Of a stretch of DNA of 64,000 nt, positions 36,501 through 48,031 are shown in pieces. The notes beneath the pieces are model-generated. The model had not been told where the DNA came from. It saw only the letters and a list, made by a program, of their open reading frames with translations, and did not search any database. The stretch lies in the NCBI RefSeq assembly GCF_042100115.1, contig NC_091276.1, positions 1,240,001-1,304,000 on the forward strand, given 5' to 3'. Made by a program: the position numbers and the translations under genes. Positions within the stretch are counted from its first letter, which is position 1, and each line of letters begins with the position of its first letter. The stretch is from Alternaria dauci. Its lineage: Eukaryota > Ascomycota > Dothideomycetes > Pleosporales > Pleosporaceae.

Positions 36501-38416
36501 CAGACTCAGCCAAGCAGGATTGTTGACCTGCTCCCGTATAATAAGCTGACATTCGCGGAAGCATTCCTCGAAGCCATGGAAGAACCAGTCGTGGAGAAAA
36601 AGTCCACGAAGAATTGTCGCTTTAGGTTCCTCGAGGATAACAAGAAGCTGTTGAAGGACTTTGACATGCGCTCCACAAATGTGCTCTTTCTCAGACCATA
36701 CTTCACGAATGGCTGTAAAGTAATCGCCTTTGGGTGTATGGCCGATCTCCAGGGAGGCACTCAAAAGATCTAACTCGCTCTTGGTGATCGTTCGTCCTAC
36801 CGCCAAAGATCGAAAATGATTGAAGAGACTGTCACCAGAGGATATTGAGGTAGAAACTGCATCCAAGCCTCGCACAAGCCGTCCCAACACGGCGGCCAAG
36901 CATACCCTTGTAAGCTCGGGAACTTCAATCACCAGACCGCGGTAGTGTATCCATCGGCGTTGCTCATTGTAGTCAGCTACTAAACCTCGTAGTAGATTCC
37001 CTTCTGTGCCAGTAACCAGATCAGGCCCTTCCAAGGCTAATAGATCGAGGATAGTCGACGCCCATGTGCTGTTCAACTTGGAAAGATGTGTGAGACGATC
37101 AACATCTGGTGTCCATAAAGCCCACATCCTCCAGGCCGGAAATTGCTCGTCCATGATTGGTTCTATGCGGAGCGTGTCTGATGATTGTGAAGGTAACGAT
37201 TCGTCCAAGTTTTTCATCCAGTCCACTGCTTGCTTGGCTGCGACCCAATCGCATGTCAACCGGAGGCCTTCTAGTTGAGCTGCATAATCCTTTATAGCTC
37301 TGCGTAAGATTGCCGCAAAGTTACCAAGGACACCTTGCATGTTCCGGGTTTCGAACTCCTTCAAGGCGCGTGTTACGCCCTTCAGGTAGCAGCCGGCTGC
37401 GCTGGCGCCGGAAGTGGAATAAGGCAGAAGCATACGTGCCCATTGTGCCTCCAAACGTGTTGTTGAGGCAGGGTTGCCTTCATTCGCGGCTATCAAACTC
37501 TGCAGCCATGTGTCAAGACCCCAATAACTTCCATACATGATATTCGTTTCAACAAGTAGCAACAGACTGAGACTTTGCTTCGTCATAGCATGCGCTACAG
37601 AAGCTATAGCAACATCTCTTGTCCGATGCGTTTGAACCAGTTTTGACAGTCTTGCATCTGTTTCTTCCTGACTGATTTTGCCTTTCTTCTTGAGATAGGT
37701 ATCGGTGTGGTTACGTATGAAACCCCATGGGAACTGAGGATCTGAGGGGTGTAGTTGCCCAGCAGTGGCCTCCACCTCTTCATGCCATGCTTCGCTGTCT
37801 TTGACCTTCTTGAAGAACGTCGAATGTTTTAAGGGGATTGTTCTCTTGGCCCAGGACATACGTGAACGTTTGTCGGTGGTTCGTCCGGCTATGGGAGGAA
37901 TGATGATAGCGGCGTCCATGCTTGTCATGTGTTCTCGAAATAACTAGTTATAGCCAAAAGACGTATAGGGAAGTGAGATTGGATGGCAGAGTCGCTTGTA
38001 GTCTCGTCCCGAACGGGTTGTACCAAAGTATCTATGGGTCTTGTATCCGGGAAAAAGACACGAGAACATTCGAGCAGAATAGTAACTAACCAAGGCAACG
38101 CACCCGGAATGTATGCTCCACCGTACCGTTCTTAGGATGATTGCGAGATCAGCGAGGTCTGGAGTAACAAAAAGTTTGGTAGTCGAGGAGGTACCGCCAA
38201 CCGGCTGAGGTACGTCTGATGAGCCAGTATGAACATCAGATATTGGAGACCGATTCTTGGGCGTGACCACCCAAGCGCAGGTCCAATCAAGTATGTTATC
38301 CATGTCTTGGGTGAGCTGTACTGCAGGAGACTGAAACTCTGTGGCTGCGCACAAGGCTGACTAGCATGGCTTGTACCGAAAGTGAGTTCACCGGGTCCAG
38401 AAGCAGCTAGGGCCAT
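33510..38416 (-). CDS. Large protein with C-terminal PARP6/8/16-type ADP-ribosyltransferase domain
   Basis: Proposed minus-strand exons 38416-38392, 38344-38127 and 37943-33510 close in frame to 1558 aa. The C-terminal 200 residues form a PARP-like catalytic domain: FHGTSLDRLPAILTQGL carries the NAD-binding His (about 1430), GAVYGNGIYLAEDP the Tyr (about 1465), and VMVRYIFLF ends the fold. There is no Glu at the usual third position, so mono-ADP-ribosylation or no activity is expected, as in PARP16/PARP6/8. Before it, a likely zinc-binding segment RLCVSCGADQN...TPCSLVACAQLW (about 1240) followed by LPLEVRIPEIRTDIFTVD resembles the PARP6/8 and fungal UBC-PARP layout. The first 1200 residues are mostly helical and unrecognised; I see no UBC, zinc-finger, BRCT or WGR domain. 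The first two small exons are less certain than the main one; ATG 37928 is the fallback start. Confidence 0.85.
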
Positions 38417-38805
38417 GGCGATTGGTTAGGCCGACCACGGTACTAGACAACGGTTAGCGAACAAACGACCATTGGTATCCAATGTAGAGAATCGCTGGCA
38501 AAATGCATTTGGAAACTGGATCTAGCAAGTGGGGTGTGGGGATGCCTTGTGGGCTGTATAATCTAAAGGTCCTTCAGTGCCGCGCCGGAAACCGGCATTA
38601 CCCAATCGCAAAATATCTCGATACCCAAGGTCATGATCTGAAAAACAGCGAAAGGCTTTCTCTACGTAATGTGCTTGAGCATGACCCATGTCTTTACAAC
38701 TGCTTACAGCATTTAGACATAACGTATCAAACCAGAAGGCACTAAATCGCCATCGCGAAATACACAGAGAGTCGATACCTAAGCCAATGAAGCTGCAAAA
38801 AGTTG
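38417..38805. other. Short intergenic stretch between two co-oriented minus-strand genes
   Basis: This is 389 bases. It should hold the promoter of the ADP-ribosyltransferase gene and the 3' UTR of the next gene. If the last exon of that gene is spliced differently (donor near 38825), its coding end could extend to about 38522. Confidence 0.4.
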
Positions 38806-40372
38806 TCACATGGTTGAACAATTACCTCGCTCTGTATCCGGGGCGACGCCGCAGTTCTTCCGCAAGTGTGCAGCGGCTTGCTTGATGAAGTCACCCGTCT
38901 TGTGAAAACATACGAGATTGCCCTTTGCGTCCTGTACAGCCTCACCGATTGTGAAGTCATAACATTGTCCAGTGTGAGAGTCTTTGGCAGGGCATTTGAG
39001 GCTCTCTATCGCTTTCTGCTCAAAGTCTGGTACTGCTACGAGGTTAGCTAGTCGAGCGACATGATATTTAGCGATGGCTTACGAGTTGCGATATAGAGAA
39101 GAAACTCATCCACTGCTTTTCGACTAGGGAGGTTATCGCTACTTTGATCTGCTAGCAAAATTGCTGATAGCTTCTCCATCCGAACGATCGTTTCAGTACG
39201 CACGCCCTTGGACATCTCGTGTTGCTCAACACGTAGAGCCGCCAAGGAGCGCCCTTTTGGATGCAGTAGAATCCCCTTGACGTCTTTCGGTGTGAACATC
39301 TCTTTACTGAGAGGGTTCCGAAGTATGCCGCTGTTGGCCCGTATAGCCTGAACGAGTTCTGAAGTACGGTTTACGAAGTCAGTATACGTAGCATTTGTAG
39401 TTCATACGAGAGGGATCACGTACCGTCCATCGACCACGCGTAGTTGTCCTCAGTTACGTAGAAATCCTCCCGTGCAATGTCTTTGACCTCGTCTCCGAGC
39501 ATAGTCTCGTCATTGACGTAATTTCTTTCGAGATGCTCATGCTCGACGTGCATAAAGCCAAGCTCACAATGGATCTTTAGCTCGTCAGGAAGTGCCGATT
39601 CGATTGCTCTCCGACGGAAAACAAGAGCATCACGGATGGAATCGATACTTGCATCCGAAAGCGTGCCATGTGGCGCGCGAACCCACTTGAGCATGTCTTC
39701 TAGATCTGTTATGACAAGATTGGTGGCCACTTTGGAGTTGTCCCGAACATTGCGCGCTACAGAACGAGCACTTTTAGGCGACGGCGTCCCAATGTAGGTG
39801 GCACTATCGTCTCCACCTGTCATAGCATGAACTTTGGCGAGGTTTTTGGATTGGGGCAAGCCGGATTTGTTCTGGAGGGCCTGTAGACGCAGCAGGTTAG
39901 CGAATACGTGTGTTGCTTTTGCACGTATGTTTCGGTATCCGGTGACCAAGTCTCGCTGCGAATCGTTCAAGTCGCCAACTGGCTGTCCCAAGGTCAAGTC
40001 TGGGTGGTTCGATTCACGTTTCCGTATCGGTTTAGTTTTGTGTCGAACATCGTTGGTAACCTCGCCACGTGATTGCGCCAAAGACGTGGGCCTGGCTTCG
40101 GCTGCCTTCTTCTCAGGCGCTGGAGGCTCTGGCTTCTTCTCGAGAACCTTCAGGAACTCGGCAACATCTGGGTCTGTTGGATCTATACTCTGAAGCTTCT
40201 TTACCTCGTCCAATGCACCTTCTAACCATTCGTTGCCGACCGACATGTAATGTTCGATCAGTAGCTTCCTAGCACCTATGCCCGGTGGGTGTCGGGATAT
40301 ATTCTCGTAAAGCTCTCCGATATAAGCCATGTCGGGACCTCCGATTCCAGAAATGCCTGTTGCTGCGGCCAT
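38806..40372 (-). CDS. Conserved-looking protein of unknown function
   Basis: Minus-strand exons 40372-39424, 39358-39083 and 39032-38806 give 483 aa. I do not recognise a named family. The N-terminal 80 residues (YIGELYENISRHPPGIGARK, LLIEHYMSVGNEWLEGAL) look like one or two TPR-type helix pairs. A charged linker (KKPEPPAPEKKAAEARP) and a helical middle part follow. The C-terminal third is the best ordered: MFTPKDVKGILLHPKGRSL, DNLPSRKAVDEFLLYIATL, then SLKCPAKDSHTGQCYDFTIG and LVCFHKTGDFIKQAAAHLRK, with spaced Cys and His that could bind a metal. Both introns (65 and 50 bases) restore this order precisely; in the second, only the GTAGCAG acceptor gives ATLPDFEQK. It lies just upstream of the ADP-ribosyltransferase gene on the same strand, but a functional link is only a guess. 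Confidence 0.85.
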
Positions 40373-40863
40373 GGCTGCTGAAGCGTCCGTTATGCGAATG
40401 TATTGTAGTGCCAGAAGAAAGACGATGATCTCGGTGTGAGTGCCTTTGGAAAACCTGCGCCCTGTTGGTCAGTGGATTATGTTAGTCGCATAGAGGTATC
40501 AAAGTCTGGGAGCCATAAGGCTGAATCAGCGGATCGCGGCCCCATGTAGCTGGCTCGCTACATGTGGTGACCGGTGGTTATCGACCGCAGCACTCGAGGT
40601 TTGACTGGGAAAGGCGGCGGAGGCCCAGGGTACCACCAGTGGCTTAGCGCAACGCTAGTGTTCCCTAAGCCATCCAAGGAGCCAACTGTCTCTGCCAATG
40701 GTTGTAAAGCAGATGAATGCGCGTGAGAAGCCTACCCGTGAAAATACCATGATATGTAGAGGCTTTCCAGGATGCGCCTTCACATCAGCCTCGCCGTTCT
40801 ATATTGCAAGCCTGCCTCTAGATCTAGGGTATCAAGCTTTCTCTAACAATGAATCAACCCCAA
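40373..40863. other. Intergenic stretch
   Basis: This is the promoter side of the 483-aa gene and the 3' side of the THEM6-like gene. No coding frame is supported. Confidence 0.4.
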
Positions 40864-41956
40864 TCAGAATAATAAATCCGCATATTCTCCCAAAACACCT
40901 TCCTTTCCGCCGTCAAAGAAGTCGTGCATGCCGTCCATTGCCGCAAAGTTCTCAGCCACCTTCAAACCCCTTAGTCGCTCTGCCTCGATGACATCCCAGT
41001 TCCAATCCTTCGCCTCGACAGCCTTGGGCAGAACATGGCCATTCGCTTCATGTTCTCCAGGTACTTCCCCTTGATAGACCCAGCCTTCTGGCTTCGTTGG
41101 GATCATATCGGCATCAATCAGCGCCTGCTCCGGAGGGACTGTGATCCTGCCCCTCTTGATAACATACTTGGCAATTGCAGTTGCATACACAGCGCCCTTT
41201 AGCTTTTCGGGATCCACGTCCTTGGTGCTCTTAGACTTCTTCCAGGGTTGCAGTGTCCAGCTCTCCGGTTGTCCTACACCGGGCTTAACCAGATGTGTGA
41301 CCAGGTAGAACCACTTCCTGTCCCAGCAGAGAAGTCTTGTCCACATCTCGTACTTCTTGTACGGCAGTATCTCCTTCTTGAACAGACAGCTTATGCCACC
41401 CAGTGCGATCATATGCTTGCCCCGTGTGCCTTCAGTCGCGCCTACTGCTCCTGCTACTGCGTTCTTGTTGGCACCATAGAGACGACTGTTCTTCCTGATA
41501 CCGTTGCGAATAAGCGCGGTGAAGAGATGTGTACGCGATATATCCATATCGCTAAAGTATGTGCTGTTGGACTTGTGCATGTTGTAGTCTGTTTCGAGGA
41601 GCGTGGTCCGGGTCGAAGTTATGATCGGCTGGAAGAGCGCATGCGGAGGGATCGGTGTCGGCTGGAGGTAGAGGTGGTAGAAGAAGGCACGGATGAAGCG
41701 TAGCTATGCCGGTCAGCTTGAAGTCGTGGTTTCCAGTACATGGTCCAGTACGTACATGCCATACGAACGGCAGATTCTTGAGGTTTGCTAATGCGAGAAG
41801 AATTGCAGCAATCCTCCAGATGCCCCCAGGCGCGTTGTATCCTGTCCATTTGGCGAGCATAGCCATCAGGTTGCCTCTCAGCGCGGGTTGCGACACGAGT
41901 GCTGCTATCGACGCGCCCGCAACGACGATGCTGGCCGCTTGCGCCATCGTGACCAT
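40864..41956 (-). CDS. Thioesterase-fold protein of the THEM6-like family (4HBT_2 type)
   Basis: Minus-strand exons 41956-41756 and 41703-40864 give 346 aa. An N-terminal hydrophobic stretch (IVVAGASIAALVSQPAL, then IWRIAAILLALANLKNLPFVWH) should anchor it in a membrane. The hot-dog-like part follows: LLETDYNMHKSNSTYFSDMDISR matches the family's conserved entry strand, then RTHLFTALIRNG, LPYKKYEMWTRLLCWDRKWFYLVTHLV, and a C-terminal helical tail. I base the call on this pattern; the biochemical role of THEM6-type proteins in fungi is not established, and a thioesterase activity is inferred from the fold only. The intron (GTACGT...GCATAG, 52 bases) joins FVWH to LRFIRAFFYHLY. A second in-frame ATG at 41947 is possible. 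Confidence 0.78.
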
Positions 41957-42786
41957 ACCAAAAGGCAGCTTTTGATGTGAAGAGCGGCGGGGAGGGGAGG
42001 ACACGTTCTTGTACACCAATCGTCAGCATATGACGCCTCATCCCTTTGCGAAGGATCAGATGCACTGCCTAATCGCGAGCCGAGGCTCGGAATGTTCCGC
42101 GCTAGACGCATGTGGATGGATGACTGCGCGAATCCCCTTCCAGGACTGTAAATCCAATACATGCACTGGTGGTCCTGCTTGGTTGCAAGTAGCAAAACAA
42201 CAAACGAGATTACTCATGTGCGCGCAACATATGAGTTGGGTGGAAATAAGGAGCCTGATGGATGTAAGTTGATGTGGAAGAGAGGGCCCTAGGTATTCGG
42301 AAGAAAGATCATGCATCGCCTGCAGATGGGACTGGTCAACCGTTACTTTACGTATTCTTCGAGATGGCAAGAAAAGTAATTACTTATGTGTGTCTATGTG
42401 TATGATTCCTAGTTCATATGCAACAATGCATATGGCTTATCGCTAACAGCAAATGGGTATATAAATGTGGCCAGTCTGACCAATGCCTGCAAGCATGTAC
42501 ATAACGCCTTCATATCGACATGCCCCTTGTCATCAACTCAACTCACAATAGTGTGTCGCTGACTGCTTCTATCCTTACACCGCCGTTCAAATCCATACGT
42601 GGCCTTCACGGGGCTATCTCTGTCCATTGCGCCGAGTGTGGTGTGCGCAAGGATCAAGGTTGTGCCTGGTGTGCTCTTGTATCACATGAGTAGGCATATC
42701 TATAGCCGACCTGCTCGGCGCCGTTCCGTTCCCGGTTGGTGATGAGTCCTTCGACACTTGTAGGGTGTTTGAGGTCCCTTGATTGT
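41957..42786. other. Intergenic stretch
   Basis: This is 830 bases between two minus-strand genes. The part near 42340-42480 is AT-richer and may be promoter. No gene is supported. Confidence 0.4.
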
Positions 42787-44132
42787 TCAGCCCGGTGGCG
42801 TGGCTCGACGGGGTGATTCGGTTGTTCGAAGAGATGCTGATACACTGTCTCGCTGCATATCCCTCATGGCCTCAGCATAGTCGTTCTCAGCAACCAAATC
42901 TCTTTTGTTGTGATTGATCATGTCATTCATAAATTGATGCTGCTTCTTCTGCACGGGTTGTGCATCCGCCCTCATCGGACCATCACCTAACGCGCTGGGC
43001 ACGATATCTTCCGGGTCTAATCCAGCATTGGAGTCGCGGTAATCCGGCTGATTGGAAAACATGACAGAGTCTTTGTGAGGCCTGCGCGCCCGCTTTGGCT
43101 TGCATGGGAAGTTGCTGGAATGTATGTAGTCGCCATCTGGGCTGCGCACATTCTCAAGCGCATTCGCTTCCCTCTCCATCTCTTCCCACGTGGCGACGAG
43201 GTTGTTGTCAGGGCGACTCCGACTATCGCTCATGTCACCCGAGAAGCTGCCCAATCGACTGATCCTGAAGGCTCGCAGGCGATCGAGTGCCACCTTGAAA
43301 TCGTCGAGGACAACAGAGTCGGTCAGGCACTTGAAGACAAACGCAAACTTCCAGAAGGGATTGATGCCCGTGGCACCTGGAAGACCAATAGCCTCGGTAA
43401 CGGTAAGAATGTCTAGGACGATGAAGATCATGCTGAGTATCATGGACAGCAACATGATACCGAAGCGTGGCGAGATGCGTATGATTTCCTTGAGGCTCAG
43501 TTCGTACTGGGTCTTGATGATCCAAAAGAGATAAATGGTGGTGAAGATCCACCAAGGATCGCGGCACAGAGCCTCGTACGGTCGTGTAGACATGAATATC
43601 TGGTTGACGCCATGAAAGTAGGCGAAGTTGGCGTATATCTCCAGGATCCAGTATGGTTGAGCCAGAATTACGGTGCCAATGAAGATGTAGCTGACGGGCT
43701 TGGAGAGGAATGGTTTAATCTTCATCCAGGCAATGACATTATGCAGAGACCATGAAGCGTTGAGAAAGATGGCGGCGACGGAGAGCCACCACGCGTGGAC
43801 TGGACTAGGGAAGAACAACCAAAATCCTTGCCATATGCCGAGGATGAGCTAGAATCGATCAGTACGGATGCAGGCAGACGCGTCGATGTAGACTCACTTC
43901 AAGTAGAATCAACTAGATGGTTGTCAGCGGTGGTCATTGCTCACGGAGGATTTGTACTGACCTTGTGCAACAGCACGCCTCGCCTCATGTTGGCCAGGGT
44001 GATGAAGGCCATGATGATGAGGGACCCAACCAGGTAGCCCTGCGCCCATGCCTCGAGGATGAGTTCATCTGGATCAGTGGACTTGGGCACCACTTGATGT
44101 TCGTGCCATTGCATATCCGGTATGGGACTCAT
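42787..44132 (-). CDS. Multi-pass integral membrane protein with a 15-base micro-exon
   Basis: Minus-strand exons 44132-43962, 43912-43898 (only 15 bases, LILLE) and 43848-42787 give 415 aa. About seven membrane helices are visible: YLVGSLIIMAFITLANM, LILLELILGIWQGFWLFF, WWLSVAAIFLNASW, YIFIGTVILAQPYWILEIY, WWIFTTIYLFWIIKT, GIMLLSMILSMIFIVLDIL and FWKFAFVFKCLTDSVVL. A cytosolic tail of about 160 polar residues ends the protein. The pattern resembles fungal membrane proteins of unknown role; it lacks the CFEM and Cys pattern of Pth11-type receptors. Both flanking introns are canonical (GTCAGT...ATCTAG and GTGAGT...TTCTAG), and the micro-exon completes helix 2, which is the main argument for it. 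Function unknown. Confidence 0.82.
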
Positions 44133-45825
44133 GATGTTCGCAGAGTTTTCGAGGTTCGGTTCCGGAAGCCGGGGCAGATGCCGAGGAAGCGTGCTGTGAT
44201 GTCACAACGCGAAGAGGTTCGAGGTCGATCTCTGCACTTTTACCATGGCAGGCGTGGTGGGTGTGAGCGACAAGGGCGGGTTTATGAGGAGAGATGGGGA
44301 ATGAGCACAAGAACAAACGGGCGCAAGCTGGGCGTTTCTCGTGGCGCGCCAGTTCTCCGCATCTCGCCATGACCTTTGCGGACGACGGTCATCCTGGAGG
44401 CCCCAGGGGCCCGAGTGTGTGCATGTTGGTGCTTTGCCCAAGGGAGGCGTAGTGCGACTGAATCATGGCCGTGGCGCTCAGTTGGCCACTGGCACCACGC
44501 GACCAAGAAGCGTTTTGTCGAGGCCGTAAATACGCCAGCCGTTGTCGACATGGCATCGAGGCCCTGGAGCCATTGGCCGGCGCGGCAGTTCTTTCGCTGA
44601 CGCCCCGCCACCACGAACCAGTGCAGTGTTTGCAGTCGGCCTTACGCAATGGAATGGGGACTGGATGCGCAAGCTCGTGCGAAAATAAAATACCCCCCTT
44701 CCCGCTGTTGCTGATGCGATGACTGGCAGCACAGAGTCGCGTACCGTGCAACAAACACAGGCATCATGGTGCTAAAGATTGAAGCTCAGCACACCTTGAC
44801 CGGAACCGGCTTACCTCGACGCCGAGTGCAGCCAGGTGCATGGATGTCGCGGCGGGTGAGCGACACAGGGCCCAACCGGCGCTGCAGCCTAGGCCAGTGT
44901 CCTGGAATCTGGGGACGAAGTCTATCTACATTCATTGTTCATCTCCCTGCATCTAGGTGTTTCGTGTGCGAGGCCGATTTCCCTTGAAGGATGGGCCATG
45001 CCCAAGCGTCGTTATTGTTGAAGAAGGGCAATGATGATAGTACGCCCAAGAACCTGCCTCCAATGCAATGAGCAACGAAGGGCGTCTCTGCAACGTGACT
45101 GCGCAAAACAGCTGCAACAGGCAAGCCCTTGTGCTGAGCTTGCGACGGATGGCTACAGAGTGCATGAGGTGAGATGGCTTTATCCGGAGGCTGTGCCAAG
45201 TATCAATAGGACAATGGTCTGCCATCGTCGAGGCATCTTGGCTCGCTGTTGTGGTGGTGGTTATTGCTGCCGCCGAGGGACGTCCTGTCTTGGGCCATGA
45301 AGCGACTAAAGAGCGTTATGATTTCAGGATCGACAGGTGAAGCCAGCACGCGCCCCCAGGTGTGGTTAATCTCCCGATGTCAACAAATGCCCGACCAGGG
45401 AAAAAGGAGCCTCAGCACCCAAATCCGATACTCGCGGCGCTGATAGTTTGGCTGGCGACAAAAGTCTAATGCGACGACCGGGTCTCTGGGTCATCCGTGG
45501 ACCTCGTACTGCATAATGGCCCAGCGCAAAGCTTGTGTGCATGGACGCATGCGATGACTGCGATGACTGCGAAGATCAATGTGGCGTTGACGACAGTGTC
45601 AGGCGCAAGGGTTAGGCAAATGATGGGTAGCGCAGTGAATGGGTAGCCTGCATGCTTCACTCATTGTGAGTGAGAGGGCCTGAGGCACATGGCAAACAAA
45701 CGCCATGGGGGGTGGGGGAAACGCGCTACCGGTAGCTGCCCCGCTGAAGTCATGGGGGACAATGGCCGCGTCAAACATTGCTTGCGGCCAACGCGTCATC
45801 ACCACCATCGCCATCATTATTCAAC
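44133..45825. promoter_or_regulatory. Long divergent intergenic region
   Basis: This is 1.7 kb between divergent starts (membrane protein, minus; eIF2D, plus). Several open frames overlap on both strands near 44280-44760 without domains, again typical of GC-rich non-coding DNA. A nine-base unit (GCGATGACT) is repeated twice near 45550. No gene is supported. Confidence 0.4.
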
Positions 45826-47866
45826 ATGTTCAAGAAGAAACCAACGGTACGAGCAGCAATTCCGCACGTGCTCGCGCCCAGACTAACACCTCGCCAGATC
45901 AAGCCCCTCTCGCCGCTCAAGTCCAGCGACCGCCGCAGGACTGCCGACCACATCATCTCCGCCTTTGGCATAGAGATGCCCGCTGAAGCCGACGCGACTC
46001 CCCAAGACACGACTGTTTCCACCGCCGCCCTGACCGCTCTGCGCAAAGCAATCCTCCCAGAGAATGCCCTGTCCGCGCGCTTCACCACCACCGCAGGGCC
46101 CGACCTCAGACAGGTGTCGGGGACAATATACGTAGGCAGCCATGAGGGCACAGGCGGCCACCAGAGAGTCTTGTGGGTCAAGGTTGGCGACAACATGTAC
46201 CCGACCGTCTACACGCTCTGGCACAACCCACGCATAGTCCCCCTGCTATACACGCCACTCGTCGTCGTCGAGAAGATGCAGGGAGGCGCCGACTTGATGA
46301 CGCCTGGCCTACAACGCGGCCCGCCTTTCCCCAAGAGAGCCACAAAGGGCGCCATCGTCGCCATCGCAAGCCTCGAGGCTCCCACCGTCCCCATGGCCGT
46401 GGGCGAATGCGCCATCGACGTGAGCGCGCTGGGCAACACCCAGGGCACAAAGGGCATTGCCGTCTCCACCTTCCATTGGGCAGGCGACGAACTGTGGTCC
46501 TGGAGCTCAACAGGCAAGCCAGGCAGTGAGCCTCCTGCTATCCTCGAGGGCTGGGACGATAACAATGGCGACGACGCGAGTCTTGCTCAACGCACCGCAG
46601 CCGTAGACTTGGACGACGAGGAAGGCGGCGTCACTCTCGATGCCAACCCCACCCAACCATCACAGGCAGAGCAGTCACAAGACGTACCAGGCGAAGACGC
46701 GCCGCCTAACAATGACTTTATCCATGTTCTTGAAGATAAAGAGCTGACGACCAAGGGTATGCCTTTCCTCCACGTCCACCAAGTCAACCATCTGCTGACA
46801 AGCCTCAGAAATCGACGAAGCCTTCAAGAACGCATTCCTGTATGGTGTCCGATACCACATGGATCACAACAAGGGCCACCCCTCCTACGGCCTCGATTTC
46901 CCCCTCTCGCAATCAAACGTCAAGGACATGCTCGTTCAGCCATTCCTCCCCACCTACACCCCCGCGCGAACCGCCTCGCTCCAGATCAAGAAGACAAGTT
47001 GGAAGAACCTTAGGAAGTTCATCAAGTATCTAGACAAGCAACAAATCGTCAAGTGCAAAGACCGCGACGGCAACGAGGTTGTTGTGCTTGATATCGATTT
47101 CAAGGATCGCCAAGTCGAGTCGTTTGTTCCCTACAGGTTGCCAAAGAAGGACACCCCAGCCGCAGCGAGCGCAAACGGCAAGCCAGCTGCACCCCTGTCC
47201 GACGAGTCTTCTGTTGGCCAAAAGCTAAAGCTTGTTTCGGTACTGCGGCCCAAGGAGAAACTGGCGCCTATACTGAGTGCCTCCAAAGCAGATCCGCGCG
47301 GTCTCTACACACCAGCAGAGCTGAAGCAACTGCTTATTGCATACGTAGAGGCGGAGAACTTGATCGATCCCAAGAACAAGCGCCTTATTCGCATCAACCC
47401 CCAGCTCGCAGACGCTCTACTCACTTCATCGGCAGCCGACAATGCCGCGCTTTCGTCAGGGGTCATGCCCAGAGACTCCCTGGCCGAACGCATGGTCGCT
47501 GCGGCATCGCCTTTCCACGCCATCATCCGCAACGACGCCGACATTGCTGATGCGAAGCCCAAAGCCGGTGCACCCCCCAAGATTCAAATCACGCTTGAAA
47601 CACGCAGTGGCAACAAGACGGTGACCAAGGTGCATGGTCTGGAACCATACTACATTTCACCACAGCCGCTTGCCGATGAGCTCAGAAAGACGTGTGCGGG
47701 TAGTACGAGTGTCGACAAACTGCAAGGATCAAGTCCCAAAGCCCCTGTCATGGAAGTCATGGTCCAGGGTCCCCAGAAAGACGCCATCATGAAGGCTTTG
47801 GAGAAACGAGGTGTGCACAGGAATTGGGTGGATGTTGTAGACAAAACCAAGGGTAAAAAGAAGTAA
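45826..47866 (+). CDS. tma64: Translation factor eIF2D / Tma64
   Basis: Exons 45826-46756 and 46809-47866 give 662 aa. eIF2D works on 40S subunits: it removes deacylated tRNA after termination and can place initiator tRNA without eIF2. The N terminus (MFKKKPTVR) starts the MCT1-like and PUA domains (about 1-200; TLWHNPRIVPLLYTPLVVVE, GAIVAIASLEAPTVPMAVG). An acidic, Pro/Gln-rich linker follows. After the intron come the winged-helix (SWKNLRKFIKYLDKQQIV), the SWIB/MDM2-like part (GLYTPAELKQLLIAYVEAEN) and a C-terminal SUI1 domain (ITLETRSGNKTVTKVHGLE, then KRGVHRNWVDV). The intron splits KGG to KE, where G plus AA makes Glu. All expected domains are present in order, so the gene looks intact. 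Confidence 0.95.
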
Positions 47867-48031
47867 TTTCCGCCAGGCCTCAGAAATGAGTAAATGATAC
47901 CCAATATTTGCACTGTTCATTCCTCGCGTGTTCCATCTGCCACGGGGCATCACATAATATACCCGCCAACATTATTTGTTCCATTACTCGGCGCCCATCC
48001 GCGGGAGACCTCTGCTAACACAATTAGGCTC

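Noticed and set aside
38522..38821. An alternative last exon for the 483-aa gene, using a donor near 38825
   Set aside because: The intron would be about 47 bases with a weak acceptor and the added residues have no ordered character; the simple stop at 38806 is preferred.
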